63,074 nucleotides of DNA from contig NZ_JAFUSK010000026.1 of NCBI RefSeq assembly GCF_017471675.1, forward strand, positions 1 to 63,074, read 5' to 3'. The notes under the pieces were generated by a model. It worked only from the letters and a program-made list of their open reading frames with translations. It made no database searches and was not told the origin of the DNA. A program made the position numbers and the translations under genes. Of this stretch, positions 1-7,523 are shown one piece after another; within the stretch, counting starts at the first letter, position 1; every line of letters starts with the position of its first letter. Origin of the DNA: Pseudobutyrivibrio sp. (GTDB lineage: Bacteria > Bacillota > Clostridia > Lachnospirales > Lachnospiraceae).

Positions 1-71
1 ATGGCTTTGCTTAGTGACTCTATTTTTTATAATTATAGGGGCAAAAGAAAATCCAAAAACAAAATAAAAGA

Positions 72-118
72 GGATTCAGGGGCTATCCGAGGATAGTCAC
101 TGAATCCAGTCCTTTTTT
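72..118. terminator. Bidirectional hairpin terminator at left edge
   Basis: Outer arms GGATTCA (72-78) and TGAATCC (101-107) enclose an inner perfect pair CTATCC (83-88) / GGATAG (91-96). On the plus strand a run of six T follows at 113-118. On the minus strand the flank is T-rich, so it can also end the leftward gene stopping at 168. Positions 1-71 show no gene I can support. Confidence 0.7.
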
Positions 119-167
119 AGGGGAGTTTTTTAACAGCCCCTATACTTTGACTACATTGAGTATCCTA

Positions 168-758
168 TTAGTATTTTTTTACATAACATTTTCCATAGAT
201 GTTTTGCAAGTTTTCTTGTAACTCTTTTATTTTATCGGCGGAGAACTGTTCCTTATCTATGTATATAAAATAGTATGAATTTGTCATTGTAAAAAAAATA
301 TACTTTTGCGTATCATATACAAATACGCGAAAATGCTTGTTCTTATTAATTTGAAACAACGGATACTTAGGTAATAATATTATCTTTTCAGAATGATATG
401 TAATATAAGCTTCGTCCGAAGTTATATTAACATTTATTGGGTCATTATCTTTAAATCTGTCGAAATATATTTTTCTATTAAGATATAAAAAAAAGCGACG
501 CCAAGCAAAGATTGATATAGATATAGCAATAATAATTAATGATAGACACAATATATCTAATGCTATGTCTAAAATATTATCAATGATTTTCATACAATCT
601 TTTTGCAAAATATACACAAAAAACAAAAAAAATGGTCCCAAAGCTATTATCATTGCTTTTGCCTGTCTTCTTTTTAACTTTCCACCTATTATTTGGTAAT
701 AAATATCATTTGTATTCCTCTCAAATATATTTGTATATTTATAATTTAATTCAAACAT
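168..758 (-). CDS. Two-TM membrane protein, YcxB-like
   Basis: A 196-residue protein with two hydrophobic segments (about residues 35-51 and 65-85), followed by a soluble basic/aromatic C-terminal half. This layout, and the opening MFELNYKY, resemble the YcxB-like family of uncharacterised Firmicutes membrane proteins; the assignment is by pattern only. The frame can be extended upstream to 845, but that start has no ribosome binding site and would run through a 14-bp hairpin. The ATG at 756-758 has AGGAAGG seven bases upstream, so I choose it. It follows the lysozyme-like gene on the same strand. Its role is unknown. Two TM segments make holin-like activity thinkable, but the large C-terminal domain argues against it. 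Confidence 0.6.
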   Translation of the reverse strand: MFELNYKYTNIFERNTNDIYYQIIGGKLKRRQAKAMIIALGPFFLFFVYILQKDCMKIIDNILDIALDILCLSLIIIAISISIFAWRRFFLYLNRKIYFDRFKDNDPINVNITSDEAYITYHSEKIILLPKYPLFQINKNKHFRVFVYDTQKYIFFTMTNSYYFIYIDKEQFSADKIKELQENLQNIYGKCYVKKY

Positions 759-794
759 GCTAATCCTTCCTAGCGCACAAGTATTCATTTTTTG

Positions 795-836
795 ATAATA
801 GACCAAGAATTGTGAAATCTTATCTTGGTCTATTAT
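795..836. repeat. 14-bp perfect hairpin between lysin and YcxB-like gene
   Basis: Arms ATAATAGACCAAGA (795-808) and its exact reverse complement (823-836) flank a 14-nt loop. It sits between the lysin stop (847-849) and the ribosome binding site of the next gene. Neither side has a clear T-run, so it looks more like an mRNA processing or stability hairpin, or a protein-binding dyad, than a classical terminator. Confidence 0.7.
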
Positions 837-846
837 TTCTACCATA

Positions 847-2979
847 TTACACAGTTATCATGGAATACAATGCCGCTATAGCTAGAGCGATAATCACAAT
901 GTATAAAACATATCTTATTTTATCAACATATGATATTTCTGGTGCCTTTACTTTTTGTAGATTTTCCATAAGTTCGTCCCACAACTCTTGAGTGATACTT
1001 TCCGGCTTTGCCATATTATTATGATAAACAATCTTCACTATTACCGCAAAGTCCTGTTTTAGTGTATCATTTTCTGTAGATAATACAATAGATTTGATTT
1101 CAAAAACTGTTCTATTTGCATCCCCAGAAACAGATATTTCCAGTCTTCCATTTCCAATTTCTGTAGCTAGACTATCTACATCAGGAATTAAGTTTTTATC
1201 AATGCCTTTTAGTGATGCCTTCATATTTGCAAACTCTACTGAAAAATCTGGATCATTAAACTGATGATGAGTAATACCTACAGAATATATTGCGTTTTTA
1301 TTAATTGTCACATCATAAGATATTTTAGCATATACTTCAACATTTTCTGTTATTACGATTGGTATTTCTTCATTTATACCATATTCAGCACCTGTTATCT
1401 CCCTTAATTTAAGGCTACTTAGAATTTCGTTCGTTTTATTTCGTATGTACTCCTTCTTCTCGCTTTCAATAAGATTGAATGGCACATCAGGATCTACTAA
1501 AACACCTCCATCTCTTCCAGACATGATGTTATTATCAATCTCAAGTAAACCTGCACCTTTTCCAATCTTCACCGTAGAAATCTGATCATAAGCCCAGTTT
1601 GGTGGTAGTGGCTTTCCGATATTACCCGCAAACCCTGATGACATATCACAAACAAAGCTGCTTGTTACAAGATTTGCTCTAGTTAACTCTGAACAAACAT
1701 ATCTAGGTCCATATACGCCAATTTTATAATTCCTGTTATTAAGTGATCTGAACTGTTCCCAGAAGGTTCTAAAGTATGGGATAATTACATTTGCAACTTC
1801 CTTCTCGTTAACATCATAATCTACAGCAACATAAAAAGTTGTTCCATTAGGAAACTTCAACTTACATAGATTAATATATGCCCTTGACGCATCCTTTAAT
1901 GCCTGTTCCTTTGTAAAATAACTTGTAGAATTATTTGTAGTCTGGTAGATTGGCATTATCTTTAATTCTTTATTATAAATAATTCTTTCTTCGTCAAGTG
2001 TTAGGATTTTGTCTACGCCGCCTACAATATATCTACCTACAACTTCTCTACCATCATTTTTTAATGAAATGGCAGTTGGCTTTGTTATAGGAGTCTTGCA
2101 ATCACATGCCTTTCCCTTTCTGTTCTTGTCTCCATAACTTACCATAAGAGATGCCCATGTCTGCTTTTGTACCATTCCTGTGATATTTATATTAGAAAAC
2201 TTCTGAAAATTCTTAACAGCCGTTTCCACTTTGTCATTAAACACTCCATTAAAGTCTCCTGTTGGAAACCCATTTGCATAAAGAGCATACTGTAAAAGAT
2301 AGATATAGTTTTTATTTTTTACAGCATCGCCTTTTCTTAGTACTGGGCAATGTATATATGTATTACTGCCCCAGATTCCATCAATAACCATCTCAGGCCA
2401 TTCTTTCTTAATCTCGTATTGCAAACCTTTGATTAAAGACCTAAGTGTCTGCTTTACAAAACGTCCATCGCAAGGAATTAAACCTATTAATGATGAATAA
2501 TTCCTATTTAAGGCCTGCTGAATTGTTCTAATTCCAGCATCACCATTCTTTGCCAATACATATCCATCTGTAGTCAACAAGGCTCTCATGAAAGCAGCAT
2601 CAGCATTGCCATTTGGATTAGAAAGGCCTGCATCAATTATTAATAATCTTACAGCCTTTTCTGCACCTGCTCCATATCCTCCATCTAATCTATTTGGATT
2701 ATATCCCTTACAATAGAGACCTCCCTGAAGAATGAATACCTGTCGTCTCTTTGACTCACTAATCTTATTACAGCCTCTTGTTAATGTTCCAAACTTCTCA
2801 AGTGTTTTAGTTCCAAGAGAACCATCGACTGTTACACCTAACTCAATCTGTAAGGCTCTAATTAGTCCCTTTACTGTTCCATTTCCTGTAATACCATCTT
2901 CTGTAACCTTTACAAAATTAGGATTATTTCCATAAGTTGTGTTTAACCATTCCTGTGTCTTCTTTACCATTAAATCCAT
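847..2979 (-). CDS. Lysozyme-like protein: PG-binding repeats, DUF1906 domain, C-terminal TM anchor
   Basis: A 710-residue protein. The N-terminal ~290 residues carry several peptidoglycan-binding-like repeats (motifs such as DGSLGTKTLEKFG and GVFNDKVETAVKNFQ). Roughly residues 305-490 match the Rv2525c-like glycoside-hydrolase-like fold (DUF1906, a GH25-like TIM barrel), including GRYIVGG, FYVAVDYDV, KIGVYGP and WAYDQIS. About 190 residues of unknown function follow, then one hydrophobic segment at the extreme C-terminus (about 688-708). There is no signal peptide, which is odd for a wall-acting enzyme; a tail anchor, or release through a holin-like route, would reconcile this. The start has GAGGAG upstream. 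It follows a 40-aa amphipathic ORF by 50 bp. Wall-hydrolase or wall-binding function is inferred; catalytic activity of DUF1906 proteins is not generally proven. Confidence 0.75.
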   Translation of the reverse strand: MDLMVKKTQEWLNTTYGNNPNFVKVTEDGITGNGTVKGLIRALQIELGVTVDGSLGTKTLEKFGTLTRGCNKISESKRRQVFILQGGLYCKGYNPNRLDGGYGAGAEKAVRLLIIDAGLSNPNGNADAAFMRALLTTDGYVLAKNGDAGIRTIQQALNRNYSSLIGLIPCDGRFVKQTLRSLIKGLQYEIKKEWPEMVIDGIWGSNTYIHCPVLRKGDAVKNKNYIYLLQYALYANGFPTGDFNGVFNDKVETAVKNFQKFSNINITGMVQKQTWASLMVSYGDKNRKGKACDCKTPITKPTAISLKNDGREVVGRYIVGGVDKILTLDEERIIYNKELKIMPIYQTTNNSTSYFTKEQALKDASRAYINLCKLKFPNGTTFYVAVDYDVNEKEVANVIIPYFRTFWEQFRSLNNRNYKIGVYGPRYVCSELTRANLVTSSFVCDMSSGFAGNIGKPLPPNWAYDQISTVKIGKGAGLLEIDNNIMSGRDGGVLVDPDVPFNLIESEKKEYIRNKTNEILSSLKLREITGAEYGINEEIPIVITENVEVYAKISYDVTINKNAIYSVGITHHQFNDPDFSVEFANMKASLKGIDKNLIPDVDSLATEIGNGRLEISVSGDANRTVFEIKSIVLSTENDTLKQDFAVIVKIVYHNNMAKPESITQELWDELMENLQKVKAPEISYVDKIRYVLYIVIIALAIAALYSMITV

Positions 2980-3029
2980 TTTATTAATCTCCTCTTCATA
3001 TAAATGATATTTTGTACTTTTTAAAATTC

Positions 3030-3152
3030 TTATTTGGCTACTTTATCAATTGAGCCAACCATGTCTTCCAGTGAATCAATCACTGTCACCAACACTTCTG
3101 CTGCACTCTTAAGTTCTGCTAAGAGTTTTACAAGTTCTGTTAGTTTTCCCAT
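3030..3152 (-). CDS. 40-aa amphipathic mini-protein
   Basis: Small ORF of 40 codons: begins MGKLTELVKLLAELK, ends GSIDKVAK. Hydrophobic residues (L, V, I, A, M) recur every 3-4 positions with K, E and D between them, predicting an amphipathic helix with slightly acidic net charge. AGGAAG lies eight bases before the chosen ATG (3150-3152); an ATG two codons upstream is too close to it. The gene sits 50 bp upstream of the lysozyme-like gene, in the place where holins or small membrane-active peptides are often found. I recognise no family. A helper for export, a membrane-active peptide or a small regulator are all possible. Confidence 0.55.
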   Translation of the reverse strand: MGKLTELVKLLAELKSAAEVLVTVIDSLEDMVGSIDKVAK

Positions 3153-3202
3153 TTTCATCACTTCCTTTCATTTTTAATATTGCTGTAATTAAACAAATAA
3201 AA

Positions 3203-3257
3203 AACGCCTGACAAAGCATAGAGATTATCTATAATCTCTATTACTTCGTCAGGCGTT
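3203..3257 (-). terminator. Nested-hairpin terminator after zinc-ribbon gene
   Basis: Outer arms AACGCCTGAC (3203-3212) and GTCAGGCGTT (3248-3257) enclose an inner perfect palindrome, ATAGAGATTAT-CT-ATAATCTCTAT (3219-3242). On the minus strand the outer arm is followed by a T-rich tract. It ends the zinc-ribbon transcript. Because I see no good promoter between it and the 40-aa ORF, it may act as an attenuator for the downstream genes. Confidence 0.75.
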
Positions 3258-3273
3258 GGTTACTACTAATCAA

Positions 3274-3441
3274 TTAAGACTGTGTACCTATTTGCTCAGT
3301 ACGAATCTTCTTATTATGCATACTAACTGCTATTACTGATTTACATCTGGGGCATTTGATTTTAATTATTCCATCAGTAGTATCTTCTGCATCAAATAAT
3401 CGTTTGTTATTACAGCATGGACATGCAATGTGTATTTCCAT
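3274..3441 (-). CDS. 55-aa zinc-ribbon protein, Com-like
   Basis: A 55-residue protein with two CxxC-type knuckles: CPCC (residues 7-10) and KCPRCKS (29-35). Spacing and the second knuckle closely resemble the phage Mu Com family of small zinc-ribbon translational activators, and also small rubredoxin-like ribbons. The start is firm: AAGGAGG precedes the ATG (3439-3441), and a near-consensus sigma-A-type promoter lies about 100 bp upstream. It is the first gene after that promoter in the leftward direction, followed by a strong terminator, then the mini-protein and lysin. A nucleic-acid-binding regulatory role is plausible by family. The phage-type relationship would fit the lysin nearby, but no other phage genes are present. 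Confidence 0.65.
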   Translation of the reverse strand: MEIHIACPCCNNKRLFDAEDTTDGIIKIKCPRCKSVIAVSMHNKKIRTEQIGTQS

Positions 3442-3534
3442 TATTCTCGCCTCCTTAGTGCCAGTTGTATAGAAATGTCTGTCTGACTTTCACATTGCCT
3501 TGCCGTATCTACTTCCCTCAGTAGCGATGAATAT

Positions 3535-3563
3535 AATATAGCAAACATATTTTCGATTGTCAA
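3535..3563 (-). promoter_or_regulatory. Sigma-A-type promoter for zinc-ribbon/lysin cassette
   Basis: On the minus strand, -35 TTGACA (3558-3563), 17-bp spacer and -10 TATATT (3535-3540). This is a perfect -35 with optimal spacing. It reads leftward, away from mfd, giving a leader of roughly 90 nt before the zinc-ribbon ribosome binding site. Confidence 0.75.
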
Positions 3564-3586
3564 CACTTTTTCGAAAGTTTGTTTGC
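3541..3586. promoter_or_regulatory. Inverted-repeat operator flanking the -35 box
   Basis: Arm GCAAACATATTTTCGA (3541-3556) fills the promoter spacer. The opposite arm (3571-3586) reads GCAAACAAACTTTCGA on the minus strand. Thirteen of 16 positions agree, with 14 bp between arms, and the -35 hexamer lies in that gap. A dimeric repressor bound here would block RNA polymerase. The regulator is not identifiable from this window. Confidence 0.65.
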
Positions 3587-3637
3587 TAATTATTTTATAT
3601 ATACTATTTTCTTATAAATCTATCATTTAACACTCCA

Positions 3638-3986
3638 TTACTATCTACAATCAGTTTTCATGCATAGATAGTAGTAGTTTTTACTTAGGCTACTACCTGT
3701 ATGCCATTTTATCTACCAGGTAGTAACTATTTTAACTTTAACTACTACCTATAAACTATTATCTTCCACAGGTAGTAATATCTCTAACTAAAACTACTAT
3801 CTACAGCCTATTTTCTCCTACAGATAGTAACATCATCCTAAACAGCTACTATCTATAGCAAAATTTCCACCACAGATAGTAGCATACTACCAAAAGACTA
3901 CTATCTGTAGCTAAATTCATGTCACAGGCAGTAATTTCTCCAAAGATGACTACTATCTATCACCAATTCTCACCTGCAGATAGTAA
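3638..3986. repeat. Seven-copy 52-bp tandem dyad array
   Basis: First arms of type CTACTATCTG begin at 3638, 3690, 3742, 3794, 3846, 3898 and 3950. The complementary second arms of type CAGATAGTAA begin at 3665, 3717, 3769, 3821, 3873, 3925 and 3977. Both series keep an exact 52-bp period, about five helical turns. Arms are about 10-13 bp; the loops and inter-unit segments are variable and A/C/T-rich. In units 2 and 3 both arms change together (ATCT/AGAT to ACCT/AGGT), which keeps the pairing. The period is not a multiple of three, so this is not protein-coding. The array ends 6 bp past the mfd stop codon and occupies most of the 551-bp gap between mfd and the zinc-ribbon gene. Function unknown. 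Confidence 0.9.
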
Positions 3987-3992
3987 CCGGTC

Positions 3993-6900
3993 TTATTCCT
4001 CCACCTTCAGGGTCTTCAAATCCAGCAAAAAGTCCTGGAGATACTCGAATACCTCTGATGGTTTGATGCGTGTGTTGGCTCTGGTATTAAATATAAAGGC
4101 CGGGTTTTTAGGGTCTGCCGCAAAGGTGATGTGTGGATTGTTGCGCTCTAGGAGAGCTGGAATCTGAGCCACATCTATCTTGGCCTTTTCGTACATGACG
4201 ATACGGATGATGTCGCCCTTTTGCTCGATGGCTGATACATAAGCATCATGGGCCTTCACGCGAAGCATTGCCACCCAAAGCAGATTTTGAACACATCGCT
4301 TTGGCTCGCCGAAGCGGTCCACAAGCTCGTCAAGCATATCGTCTCTGGCTTCCTCACTGTCGATAGCAGCAATACGCTTGTAGATATCGATACGCTGCTC
4401 TTCGTTGGAAACATAGGTATCTGGAAGATATGCTTCGATATTTATATCCACTGAGGTGTTGAAGTTTTCTTCCTTCACCTCGCCCTTTTCTATCTTTACG
4501 GCCTCGTTAAGCATCTTGCAGTATAGGTCGTAGCCTACTGCAGTCATGTTGCCGTGCTGCTCTACACCAAGCAGATTGCCGGCTCCACGTATCTCCAAAT
4601 CTCTCATGGCGATTTTAAAGCCAGAACCTAAATCTGTAAATTCCTTAATGGCAGCAAGACGCTTCTCTGCAACTTCCTTTAGCATCTTGTCTCTTCTATA
4701 CATTAAAAACGCATATGCGGTACGATTACTTCGGCCAACACGGCCTCTTAGCTGATACAACTGAGACAATCCCATATTGTCTGAATCGTGAATGATTATC
4801 GTATTTACGTTAGAAATATCAAGACCGATTTCAATGATGGTGGTAGCTACAAGCACATCAATCTCATGGTTGATAAACTGCATCATTACATCCTCAACCT
4901 TTGCCTCGGTCATCTGGCCGTGGATGTAGCCCACTGTTGCCTCTGGAACCAAGCGCTCTATTTCAGCAGCCATATCCTGAATGCCTCGCACCCTATTGAA
5001 TACGTAGTACACCTGGCCATCTCTTGCCATTTCACGCACGATAGCTTCGCGAACCATTTCCTCGTTGTACTCAAATACAAAGGTCTGTATAGGAGTACGC
5101 TCCATTGGTGCTTCATCCAGTACACTCATGTCACGGATTCCGACCAAAGACATATGAAGTGTACGAGGAATAGGTGTAGCAGAAAGTGACAGTACGTCTA
5201 CCGTCTTTTTCATCTGCTTGATCCTTTCCTTATGATTAACGCCAAATCGCTGCTCCTCATCTATAATAAGAAGCCCTAAATCTTTAAACTCTACGTCCTT
5301 TGAAAGCAGGCGGTGTGTACCGATGACGATATCTACCATGCCCTTTTTCAAATCCTCAATAGTCTTTTTCTGCTCCGCAGCAGTTCTAAATCTACATAGC
5401 AATCCCATGTTTACAGGATAGCCACCCATTCGCTGAACGAAGTTATTATAATGCTGCTGTGCAAGAATAGTTGTAGGTACCAGATATGCAACCTGCTTGC
5501 CCTCCTGAACAGCCTTAAATGCAGCACGCATAGCAACCTCTGTTTTGCCAAAGCCTACGTCACCACAGATAAGTCTATCCATGATTTTCTTTGATTCCAT
5601 ATCCTTCTTAACAGCCTCAATAGCTGTAAGCTGACCCTCTGTTTCCTCGTATGGAAAGCTTTCTTCAAATTCCTTCTGCCATACAGTATCAGGCCCATAC
5701 ACAAATCCATCTGTATTCTGACGCAAAGCATACAAATCCACCAGCTCCTTGGCAACAACACCAACAGCCGATTGAACCTTCTGCTTTGTTCTGGTCCATT
5801 CCTGGGTACCGGCACCTAAAGAATTCAGCTTTGGCTTCTTGCCATCAGGACCAGAATACTTCTGTATCATATCAAGCTGGGAAGTAAGCACGTACAGATT
5901 GCTTCCCTTAGCATACTCAATCTTTATATAATCGCGGATTACCTTGTCCACTTCCATCTGCTCGGTTCCCTTGTACACGCCCAAGCCATAGTTTTCATGA
6001 ACAACATAATCTCCAACGTGAAGATCCTGAAAGGAAGAAATAGATTCGCCCTCGTATTTCTTTACCCTGCGCTTCTTCTTACGAACATGTCCGAAGATAT
6101 CTCCATCAGATAGCATTACAAATGCCGAATCAGGATAATCAAATCCTCTTTTAATATTTCCAACACATAGCATTGTTTCCCCAGGATTGATTTTATGATC
6201 TAAATCTGTAGTGAAATATGCATTTAATCCTTCATCCAACAAATCCTGTGCCAGGCGCTGTCCTTTAGTAGATGAGCTGGTCACAAGTAGCACCTTGTAT
6301 TTACGCTTCTTATACTGGAGCAATTCCTTAGTCAATAGCTCAAACGAACCATTGTAGGCATTAACACCCTGCACTGCAATGCTGAAATGGTCTGCCGATT
6401 TAAGCAGCTTGTTTTTAGCATCCAAAACAGACATAAGTGTAGTAGGATATTTTTCGATTCTTCCAAATATCTCAGACACGCTGTAAAGCATTTCCATCTG
6501 GCCCTTTAGCATGTAGCCAGCCTCAACGCGACGTGTCATGGCATCAGCGAATTCAGTTTCTGTAACCTCGCCTTTGTTTATTACCTTCTGAACCTCGTCA
6601 ATAAACACGTAGGTTCCCTTTGGCATGAAATCTATAAATGAACCCAGCTTATCACAAAAGTAAGTAAGATTAGTCTCCAGCTCCTGGGATAATCCCCATT
6701 CTCTTGTCTCCTCCACAACTCTGTCGGCATAGGTTTTCAGATGATATGCCTCTTCTGTTTTCATTTCCTTACGATACTGTTCATAGCGCTCATCTCGTTC
6801 GGCTTCAATCTTCTGAAGACCAGCCTCCACCTCGTCAGCCCCCAGTATTAGCTCGACTGCAGGAAAAATTAAATCTGAATTTATATTTTCGATAGACTTC

Positions 6901-7520
6901 TGATTGCTGGCATCGTAGGTACGAATGCTATCAACCTCATCACCCCACAGCTCAATACGAACTGGCAAATCCGAAGTAAGTGGGAACACATCGATGATTC
7001 CACCTCTAACTGCAAACTCACCTGGATGTTCGCAGGTGCCTACATTCTCATAGCCCATGGCAACCAGCTTGCGGCGCAACGCCTCAAGCTCGATTGTATC
7101 CGTATCAGATATAGCTACCACACCATCCTCGAAATAAGAAAGTGCAGGCAGCTTATTCATCAACGCATCTATGGTGGTTATTACAGTACATGAATTATTG
7201 CTGATAACTGCCTCTATGGCGCTCATACGCTCCCGGGTAAGGGCGTTACCTCTGATATCCGACTGGTAAAACAGGAAATCCTTTGCAGGGAAAAATACCG
7301 TATTTTCATCGTAAAAACGATATTCCTCCACAAGCTCCCTTGCCTTTAATTCATCTGCTGTAATAATCAGCTTATAGTTTATATCATGTCCAATACCAAA
7401 AATAAGGTGCGCCTTATCGGCACACCCTGTAATATCATAGACTTTCCCGCGGCGAGCTAGAGCCTCACGAAGAGACTCTACCGCTGTTAGATTTTCAAAT
7501 GGTTCTAAAAATGTTTTCAT
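3993..7520 (-). CDS. mfd: Transcription-repair coupling factor Mfd
   Basis: An 1175-residue protein of full family length. Mfd is a double-stranded DNA translocase that removes RNA polymerase stalled at lesions and recruits UvrA. The N-terminal ~350 residues form the UvrB-like module. The CarD-like RNA-polymerase interaction domain lies at about 495-560 (HVGDYVVHENYGLGVYKG). The SF2 translocase shows Walker A GDVGFGKTE (about 655), the DEEQ box IDEEQRFG (about 755), and later motifs ATTIIEIGLDISN and QLRGRVGRS. The C-terminal TRCF domain is intact. It starts 3 bp after the SulP stop, with only a weak ribosome binding site, so it is probably translationally coupled as the last gene of the long leftward run. 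Its 3' side abuts the 52-bp dyad array. Confidence 0.97.
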   Translation of the reverse strand: MKTFLEPFENLTAVESLREALARRGKVYDITGCADKAHLIFGIGHDINYKLIITADELKARELVEEYRFYDENTVFFPAKDFLFYQSDIRGNALTRERMSAIEAVISNNSCTVITTIDALMNKLPALSYFEDGVVAISDTDTIELEALRRKLVAMGYENVGTCEHPGEFAVRGGIIDVFPLTSDLPVRIELWGDEVDSIRTYDASNQKSIENINSDLIFPAVELILGADEVEAGLQKIEAERDERYEQYRKEMKTEEAYHLKTYADRVVEETREWGLSQELETNLTYFCDKLGSFIDFMPKGTYVFIDEVQKVINKGEVTETEFADAMTRRVEAGYMLKGQMEMLYSVSEIFGRIEKYPTTLMSVLDAKNKLLKSADHFSIAVQGVNAYNGSFELLTKELLQYKKRKYKVLLVTSSSTKGQRLAQDLLDEGLNAYFTTDLDHKINPGETMLCVGNIKRGFDYPDSAFVMLSDGDIFGHVRKKKRRVKKYEGESISSFQDLHVGDYVVHENYGLGVYKGTEQMEVDKVIRDYIKIEYAKGSNLYVLTSQLDMIQKYSGPDGKKPKLNSLGAGTQEWTRTKQKVQSAVGVVAKELVDLYALRQNTDGFVYGPDTVWQKEFEESFPYEETEGQLTAIEAVKKDMESKKIMDRLICGDVGFGKTEVAMRAAFKAVQEGKQVAYLVPTTILAQQHYNNFVQRMGGYPVNMGLLCRFRTAAEQKKTIEDLKKGMVDIVIGTHRLLSKDVEFKDLGLLIIDEEQRFGVNHKERIKQMKKTVDVLSLSATPIPRTLHMSLVGIRDMSVLDEAPMERTPIQTFVFEYNEEMVREAIVREMARDGQVYYVFNRVRGIQDMAAEIERLVPEATVGYIHGQMTEAKVEDVMMQFINHEIDVLVATTIIEIGLDISNVNTIIIHDSDNMGLSQLYQLRGRVGRSNRTAYAFLMYRRDKMLKEVAEKRLAAIKEFTDLGSGFKIAMRDLEIRGAGNLLGVEQHGNMTAVGYDLYCKMLNEAVKIEKGEVKEENFNTSVDINIEAYLPDTYVSNEEQRIDIYKRIAAIDSEEARDDMLDELVDRFGEPKRCVQNLLWVAMLRVKAHDAYVSAIEQKGDIIRIVMYEKAKIDVAQIPALLERNNPHITFAADPKNPAFIFNTRANTRIKPSEVFEYLQDFLLDLKTLKVEE

Positions 7521-7523
7521 AAT

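Noticed and set aside
847-3441. Complete prophage
   Set aside because: Lysin-like and Com-like genes are present, but there are no structural, replication or integrase genes in the window.
3541-3586. LexA/SOS box at the zinc-ribbon promoter
   Set aside because: The arms resemble the Bacillus-type box loosely, but the outer G of GAAC and GTTC is lost in each half, so the match fails where conservation matters.
3638-3986. CRISPR array
   Set aside because: The regular spacing suggests it, but the conserved parts are 10-13-bp inverted arms rather than identical 25-37-bp direct repeats, and no cas gene is present.
3919-5189. Open plus-strand frames over the 3' half of mfd
   Set aside because: They run antisense to an intact mfd, lack ribosome binding sites and show no recognisable protein features.
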